Positions 57,713 to 63,196 of a DNA stretch of 63,196 nt are shown here, in pieces. Position numbers and translations under genes: made by a program. Position 1 is the first letter of the stretch, and every line of letters begins with the position of its first letter. Source of the DNA: Chara braunii (taxonomy: Eukaryota > Streptophyta > Charophyceae > Charales > Characeae). The stretch spans positions 609,313 through 672,508 of the forward strand of contig BFEA01000411.1 of assembly GCA_003427395.1 (NCBI GenBank). The letters are read 5' to 3'. The notes beneath the pieces were generated by a model. The model was not told where the DNA came from. It did not search any database and saw nothing but the letters and a program-made list of their open reading frames with translations.

Positions 57713-58444
57713 CAGGGTTACCTGACCAAATGTTCGGGGGCCGAACACCTTCAGGTTCGGCCCCCGCCAAAAAACGTTTCGGGGCCTACAAATAAGTTTG
57801 TTTTTCTACATATTTTTTGTGAGTTCTCTATGATGTAACCTACACGCCTATAAATTTTGAAGCCATTATGCTAAGCCAAAAAAACATTAAAAATTGTCAA
57901 AGATGGGGGTGTCAAAACGTGCTCGCCCACTCACTATTTTGGTTTTTTTTTTCACTTTTAACTTTTTTTTTTCATTTTATTTCGGGGCCTTAAAAAAATA
58001 TTATTATTATTATTATTTTAATGAGTTATTGATTATGTAAACTACATATCTGTAAATTTTTAGGTCATTTGTCAATGCCAAAAAATAATTAAAAATCGGC
58101 AAAGATGGCGGTGTCGAAAATGTGCTGGCACACTCACTCATTTTAATTCTCTTTTTGTTTTTTCTTATTTTTATCATAGTGTTTATTTTCTGTATTTGAT
58201 TTTTAATTCAAATTTGGTAAGGAATTTGGATACAGTGCCCAGGCAAATGTTGTTTAGTTTATTTTTCTTCATAACATAGTTTGTTTTTGGAATTTTTGGA
58301 AAACTTATGTTTTTTTTTTNTTTTTTTTTTTGGGGGGGGGGGGGCCGCGTTCAGCCCGAACGGCCGAACGCCTTCCGAAGGGGTCCCGTACGTTCGGGCG
58401 TTCGGGTTCGAGCGTTCGGCCTGTCCCGAACGCCGGCAACCCTG
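57713..58444. mobile_element. hAT-like non-autonomous element E5 (best-preserved copy)
   Basis: Terminal inverted repeats CAGGGTTACC / GGCAACCCTG, 732 bp, inserted in (TA)n so a TATATATA target duplication cannot be told from the flank. Two AAAGATGGSGGTGTC modules lie ~200 bp apart, and CGAACG-rich subterminal segments lie at both ends. One N at 58320 inside a homopolymer. CAGGG ends fit the hAT superfamily; the superfamily assignment is inference. Confidence 0.72.
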
Positions 58445-58628
58445 TATATATATATATATATATGTTTCGTGGATGTTTTGCTGGCTTATGATGAGGTGTG
58501 AATCGACAGTCTGTAGAGTTTTCCATCTGGTGTGGGTGAGTGATAGTCTACTTTGATTTTGGTTAAGGTAGATTATAATTTACAGTGTAATCAGTGAGAG
58601 GATTCTGCAGACTGTTGAGGGTTCAGTC

Positions 58629-58734
58629 TCCTGATGAGTCGGTGAAACTCCGACGAAACAGTTTGTCACAACCCCTCGTTTGTTGTCCTCTTCTCTCTCT
58701 TTGCCTACAATTTACCGGGCAGTTCTGTTTGTGA

Positions 58735-58746
<12 letters not shown>
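58629..58746 (+). ncRNA. Hammerhead-ribozyme-like core, copy 2, in a conserved repeat
   Basis: CTGATGA at 58631-58637, stem II GTCGG (58638-58642) / CCGAC (58650-58654), GAAA at 58655-58658, stem III ACA/TGT with loop GTT, potential cleavage after C58667. Homology with the 22.2-kb copy begins at CTCCTGATGA and ends at TTTGTGACGATATATA; flanks differ. A short, distal partial pairing (GAGGGTT with AACCCCTC) exists for stem I, but the base of stem I does not pair. Confidence 0.6.
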
Positions 58747-58772
<26 letters not shown>

Positions 58773-58782
58773 TCACATATAT
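58733..58782. repeat. Inverted GTGACGA termini around a (TA)n tract
   Basis: GTGACGATATATA ... TATATATCGTCAC form an inverted pair, as if two repeat ends met in the TA microsatellite. The same GTGACGATATATA recurs at about 59281. Confidence 0.75.
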
Positions 58783-59285
58783 ATATGTATACACATAGAG
58801 AGAGATAGCATGTATCTCGTCGTCGTGGAGGTCTTCATTTTCGACATCTGCTTGTACTCTGGTTCCTGTTGTTGACGTGAACTAGTTACTTTGTCATTTA
58901 AGAAGGCTAGCGTAGTAGCTGTAGGATTGTGGTATGAGCGCAGAGCGTCAGAAGGAGGAAGAGTTTCTATTATATTTTTGATGGAAGCGAGAGTGCGCTT
59001 GCTTGGACTAGCGTAGCGCTCGCAGAGCGGGCGGTGCGGGCAATGCCCGCATAAAAATACACAGAAAACACATCATTCGATATGCTCACACAGACTCAAA
59101 TGGATACATAGAGCAAAATAAACTCAAAAGGTACTGAACACATACGCAGACTAACTCAAACAGTCCGGTAACTGATACAAACAAACTTCAAACAAACAGA
59201 ATAAATTTGCACAGACTGAAAATGACAGACAAACTCGATATAGATTAAAATAAAACCCAAAATATATATATATATATATATGTGA

Positions 59286-59326
<41 letters not shown>

Positions 59327-59790
59327 CATAGAGAGAAAACATGTATCTAGTTGTCGTGGAGGTCTTCATTTTCGACATCTGCTTGTATTATGGTTATTGC
59401 TGTTGACGTCAACTAGTTGCTTTGTCACTTAAGTAGGTTAGCGCATTAGTTGTAGGATTATGGTATGAGCGCAGAGCGTCAGAAGGAGGAAGAACTTCTA
59501 TTACATTTTTGATGGTAGCAAGAGTTCACTTGCTTGGACTAGCGTAGCGCTCGCAGAGCGGGCGGTGCGGGCAATGCCCGCATAAAAATACACAGAAAAC
59601 ACATAATTCGATATGCTCACACAAACTCAAATGAATTCAGAGAGCAAAATAAACTCTAAAGGTACTGAAAACATGCGCAGACTAACTCAAACAGTCCGAT
59701 AACCGATACAAACAAACTTCAAACAAGCATAATAAATTTGCACAGACTGAAAATGACAGACAAACTGGATATAGATTAAAATAAAACCCA
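58780..59790. repeat. Tandem duplication with ~531-bp period
   Basis: Two units share CATGTATCT, GTCGTGGAGGTCTTCATTTT, GCGGGCAATGCCCGCATAAA and ATTAAAATAAAACCCAAAA. Each unit is bounded by (TA)n or poly-A. Confidence 0.88.
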
Positions 59791-59810
59791 AAAAAAAAAA
59801 AAAAAATAGA

Positions 59811-59891
59811 GACGTGCTTCGCTTTGTTGAGACCACAGAGCGAAAGTAGTGGCAGTGATCGGACGTGCTTCGCTTTGTTGAGACCACAGAG
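59811..59891. repeat. 51-bp-period direct repeat
   Basis: GACGTGCTTCGCTTTGTTGA plus GACCACAGAG occurs at 59811 and 59862. Confidence 0.87.
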
Positions 59892-60373
59892 GAATGTGTG
59901 GACATGGGAACGCTAAAGTTAGACCTATTATACCTATAATAAGGTCGTACGGCTGTTAAGCCGCGCGTTTTATAGCCTAAGCGGGCTAAAAAGGGGTCGC
60001 AGCGATGAGGGTGGAGCCGTAGCATGAAGGGGTAGTTAGTTTTAGGGCCCGCGGGGCTTTTTGCGCCGAGGACCGGGGGCGATGGCGTTAGGGCTGACTG
60101 GGTAGGGCAACTGCTAAGGCTGTCGGCTGCCAACCCCGCCTGTCAGTCACGGTAGCAAGCAGGCTTAGCAGGCACAACCTGCTAGGCGCTGGAAGGGGGC
60201 CTGTTGGGCACCGAAAACCCTTCATATAGAAGGGCTGCTCCTTTCTTGACGTGAGAAGGAGTTAGCCCAGTAGGTACCGCCGCCAGACTATCACCCTGCA
60301 AATTCAGGGATCAAGCTTGATGATAGGCGACTGGGGCAGCTCCTTTTGTTAGGAGCAACCCTGGGCTTTGGAT

Positions 60374-60492
60374 GCGGCCGTTTTCGGCCGTGTGATTATT
60401 CAGATCGCGCGGCTGAGAACAACCGCGAAAATTAGCATGACCCCTGCGCAAGGATGACACACATAAATCGAGAAATGGTCCAAGTTTTTTTT
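60374..60492 (+). ncRNA. U6 snRNA-like sequence with altered ACAGAGA region
   Basis: ATTAGCATGACCCCTGCGCA and AAGGATGACAC...AAATCGAGAAATGGTCC match the universally conserved U6 core (AGC triad, internal stem-loop, 3' segment), followed by T8, a Pol III terminator. A 5' hairpin CGGCCG-TTTT-CGGCCG is in the right place. The expected ACAGAGA box upstream of ATTAGC is replaced by ACAACCGCGAAA, and the 5' part is longer than normal. A U6 pseudogene or U6-derived retroposed segment is most likely; a divergent functional variant is possible. Confidence 0.75.
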
Positions 60493-60493
60493 G

Positions 60494-60583
60494 ATCCCGA
60501 CGAGGATCGAACTTGAACCTGCATTTCAACAGTCTTTGGGGGTGTCCCGCGATGTGACCGTTGGCCCAGGCCGACGGGAGCGC
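60494..60583 (-). tRNA. tRNA-like sequence opposing the U6-like RNA
   Basis: On the minus strand, acceptor GCTCCCG pairs 6/7 with CGGGATC, D stem GGCC/GGTC pairs, and AGTTCGATCCT gives a good box B. The middle (CGCGGGACACCCCCAAAGAC...) does not form a normal anticodon arm. More likely a tRNA-derived SINE head or pseudogene than a working tRNA. Confidence 0.45.
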
Positions 60584-60797
60584 AAAAAAAAAAAAACAAA
60601 ACGAGGCTGCCAAAAAGCAGCAGAGGGAAAGCCAGGCTGCCAAAAAGCAGCAGAAGAAGGTAGCCTTGGGGTTTGAGCCCAAGGCTCGTGGTTTGAAAGC
60701 CACGAGTTTTCCTGCCTCAGGCAGAGCCTAAAAAAAAAATAAAAAAATAAATAGTAATAATAATAATAAAACAGGAAAGAAGAGAAAAAATAGGGGT

Positions 60798-61311
60798 TAT
60801 ATTTTCTGCTTTGTGTGTGTGTATACCCAGCCACTGTCGGGGCCAGGTTCTCAAGTGGTTGCTGCACTTTGTGCAGCAAGCCAACTAGGGGACTGATACT
60901 GAATGTGACCAGGCTTAGGGAGAGTTGTATTTTTTATTTGTGTGTGTGTGTGTGTACCTCGCCACTGTCGGGGCCAAGTTCTCAAGTGGTTGCTGCACTT
61001 TGTGCATCAAACCAACTAGGGGACTGACATTGAATGTGGCCAGGCTTAGGGAGAGTTGTATTTTTTGTTTTTGTGCGTGTAAGCACCTGGCCACTATCGG
61101 GGCCAAATTCTCAAGTGGTTTGCTGCACTTTGGGCAGCAAACCAACCAAGGGACTGACACTGAATGTGGCCAGGCTCAAGGGGAGTTATATTTTTTGTTT
61201 TTGTGTGTGTGTGCACCTGGCCACGGTTGGGGCCAAGTTCTCAAGTGGTTTGCAGCAAACCAGCTAGGAAGCTGGCTCGGAATCTGGCCGGGTTTAGGAG
61301 GAGATGCATTG
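60798..61311. repeat. 131-bp minisatellite, four units
   Basis: Unit starts near 60798, 60928, 61059 and 61189. Each has TGTGTGTG, CTGGCCACTGTCGGGGCC-like, TTCTCAAGTGGTT and GACTGA..CTGAATGTGRCCAGG segments. The fourth unit is shortened. Confidence 0.9.
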
Positions 61312-61540
61312 CTGAGGCTGAGCCTCAGCAGTAGCAGACCAACAAGGGAGTGGTTGAATACAGCCTCTCCTTGATGAATTTACTTCAGGAAAAGAGCCAG
61401 GTCCTTTTCCTTGTGGATGGACCTGACCTTTTTTGTTGTGTGGGGCTGATATGTGCCCTTGATCTCACTTGGAGATTAAAGGCCCAGCCTGAGCTCGAAT
61501 ATTTGGCTAAGGCTCAGGCTGCTACCACCACCTCCCTCAA

Positions 61541-61550
61541 CTATAAAAGC
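61541..61550 (+). promoter_or_regulatory. TATA-box candidate
   Basis: CTATAAAAGC sits between a CT/CA-rich stretch and a polypurine-rich leader, as in many LTR or Pol II promoters. No coding sequence is recognised downstream within the window. Confidence 0.4.
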
Positions 61551-61686
61551 AGCCAACAGTCAGCCAACCAGCAATCATTTGTGGCTGGTGCTGCTAGCAA
61601 CTCACTTGGGTGATTGCTGGCTGCTGGAGGAGGAGCTGCTGCTGGTTGGAGTGAGAGAGAGAGCTGAGGGTGAAGGTTTGCAGAGA

Positions 61687-61835
61687 AAGGGAGAGCTGAG
61701 AGAGAGATTGTTGGAGGTGGCCATAGCTGCGGAGCACAGCCACGGCCACCACCTCAGCGGAAGGGAGAGACTGTTGGAGGCGACCAGAGCTGTGGGGCAC
61801 AGCCATATCACCATCTCAGCGAACGGGAGAGCTGG
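61687..61835. repeat. ~70-bp tandem duplication
   Basis: GGGAGAGACTGTTGGAGGCGACC-type start (written shorter: GAGANTGTTGGAGG) through GCACAGCCA and CACCTCAGCG/CATCTCAGCG is present twice. Confidence 0.75.
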
Positions 61836-61914
61836 AGGCCTGCAGAGAGCGTAGGAGTGGGGGCTGTAAGGGAGGTGTTGCTTCTGCCATAGCTGCGGCC
61901 ATAGACAGCAACGC

Positions 61915-62060
61915 CGCAGGGGAGGTGCTGCCCGTTCAACGCGGCGTCGACAACCATTTGTCGTGAAACGCAGGGGAGGTGTTGCCAGTTCAACGTCACG
62001 TCGACAACCATTTGTCGTGAGGCGCAGGGGAGGTGCTGCCCGTTTGGTGCGACAACGGTA
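61915..62060. repeat. 54-bp tandem repeat, about 2.7 units
   Basis: CGCAGGGGAGGTGCTGCC starts at 61915, 61969 and 62023, with TCGACAACCATTTGTCGTGA in the first two units. The period is a multiple of three and keeps a minus-strand frame open, which explains a 160-codon ORF there. Confidence 0.87.
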
Positions 62061-63196
62061 GTGAGTTGTTTTTGACAGCGCAGGGGGGTGTTATCTGTTT
62101 GGTGAGGCAACGACAACGCTTTTTTGGTGGTGATGCGGAAGCTCTGCCGAAATTTTTCGACCGCGGCAACATTTTTGACGGCGGCACGAAAACGCTGTCG
62201 AATTTTTTTTTGGAGACACGGTGTCGCACGCGGCGGTCCCACACCCAGACGCGAAGTAAGTTTTTGTGTCGGACCTGACGGTCGTGTCACGCAGAAGTTT
62301 TCCTTGTAACTTTAATCGATACCAACTCCGACCGTGCGCGCGTGCTATACCTCTCGCGACTCCCTACGACAGGTTAGGGTCCCGCGAGGTACAACATTAC
62401 CTTCACTTGCGGGAGTTGTCACCATCCCTAACGTGGGCGTATCCCTGCTGAGGTACTAACCCACGTGCGAAGGCTTTTACATGCAATCGCAGAGGTAGGC
62501 CAGCCGAGGGCGTTTTCTCGATCGCCGTAGCATAGGCATACGCGCGGTAGAACGCCTTAAGACTAACCCGTATGTCGAGCCCAAAGCGCTAACTGTCCGG
62601 ACCGACTATCTAATCAGGTCGACTTCTCAGACAGTCTTCCACGCTTAACTAACTATGACCAAGACTCAACGTTTACTTTGCTCATCATGTGAGAAATGCT
62701 AGGGTCGATCCCCTTTGTAGTCTCCTATTCTCTCAAACGGAAGCCTAGACAAATAACTTTCAGAACCCGACCAACTACGATCCCATTCACATGTATGTAT
62801 GTATAAATGTGTGTATGTAGATCAGGGGAGCTGACTGAGCGGTGGACCTCACTTTCACGATTGTCGTGCCCCTTTGCCCGAATTTCTCAGACGATCCCAA
62901 ACTCACAAGACAACACAAACGTCTAACACCTGTGCAAATGAAAGACATCACATACACACATACAAATGCAAACACAAAATGTGCTACGAGCGTCAACCTT
63001 TAATCCATTCATAGCATGCCACTCACGCCCCAAACCCTTGAAAACAACACTCCTTCCTAACCCTGACTCCTTTTACCCCAGCCCCACACATTTTCGAAGA
63101 CTCCTGAGTGTGATTTGGACAATTTAGGCATAGATACAGGGGGGAAGATTTATCTGTTCCCTTCTTAGGTCTTGTCTTAGGTGTGGGTGTCAAGCC
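62061..63196. other. No gene seen at the window end
   Basis: GC-rich to mixed sequence with no recognised protein domain. If the TATA box at 61.5 kb belongs to an LTR element, its internal region would lie here or beyond the window. Confidence 0.4.

Noticed and set aside
61808-62290. 160-codon minus-strand ORF with an 18-residue repeat
   Set aside because: The repeat comes from the 54-bp tandem DNA repeat whose period is divisible by three; that alone keeps the frame open.

Overview
This is a nuclear, eukaryotic, repeat-rich and gene-poor window. It has spliceosomal GT-AG introns, long AT-rich microsatellites, several non-autonomous transposon-like elements, Pol III-type RNA fragments, and only one protein-coding gene that I can defend. 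The organism is not identifiable from the sequence alone. Large introns, intermediate GC and plant/protist-type repeats would fit a large-genome alga (for example a streptophyte), but that is a guess.

Region by region. 1-2.4 kb: two hAT-like non-autonomous elements with CAGGGTT termini. 2.4-26.4 kb: no convincing gene. It holds two TTAA-flanked piggyBac-like MITEs (5093-5694, 16151-16348), tRNA-like/SINE-like pieces near 11 and 13 kb, many two-copy tandem duplications, and a hammerhead-ribozyme-like core on the minus strand (22.2 kb). At 10552-10589 lies an exact 38-bp back-to-back pair of Tn5 mosaic ends, the Nextera mate-pair junction adapter. The assembly is therefore artificial at that point and linkage across it is unsafe.

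26.4-48.4 kb: one minus-strand gene that I reconstruct as 19 coding exons and about 1474 codons. It encodes a three-RRM protein resembling RAVER / hnRNP R-Q proteins, followed by a Gly/Met-rich segment and a very long Gln/Ala/Tyr-rich, prion-like tail. Fifteen of 18 introns are phase 0, and exons 11-18 are all symmetric cassettes. Four different introns each carry one copy of a 109-bp near-complete palindrome, a foldback MITE. Other introns carry two-copy tandem duplications, one of which duplicates a 5' splice-site region.

48.4-63.2 kb: upstream region, then a dense field of hAT-like elements sharing a conserved internal module (49.7-53.4 kb and 57.7-58.4 kb). After that come a second hammerhead-like core (58.6 kb), a 0.5-kb tandem duplication, a U6 snRNA-like sequence with an altered ACAGAGA region next to an opposing tRNA-like sequence (60.4-60.6 kb), and an LTR- or promoter-like zone built from three tandem-repeat families with a TATA box (60.8-62.1 kb).

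The signals most worth following are the hammerhead-like repeat, the 109-bp intronic foldback family, the divergent U6-like RNA, and the cassette architecture of the RNA-binding protein gene. The adapter junction matters most for data quality.
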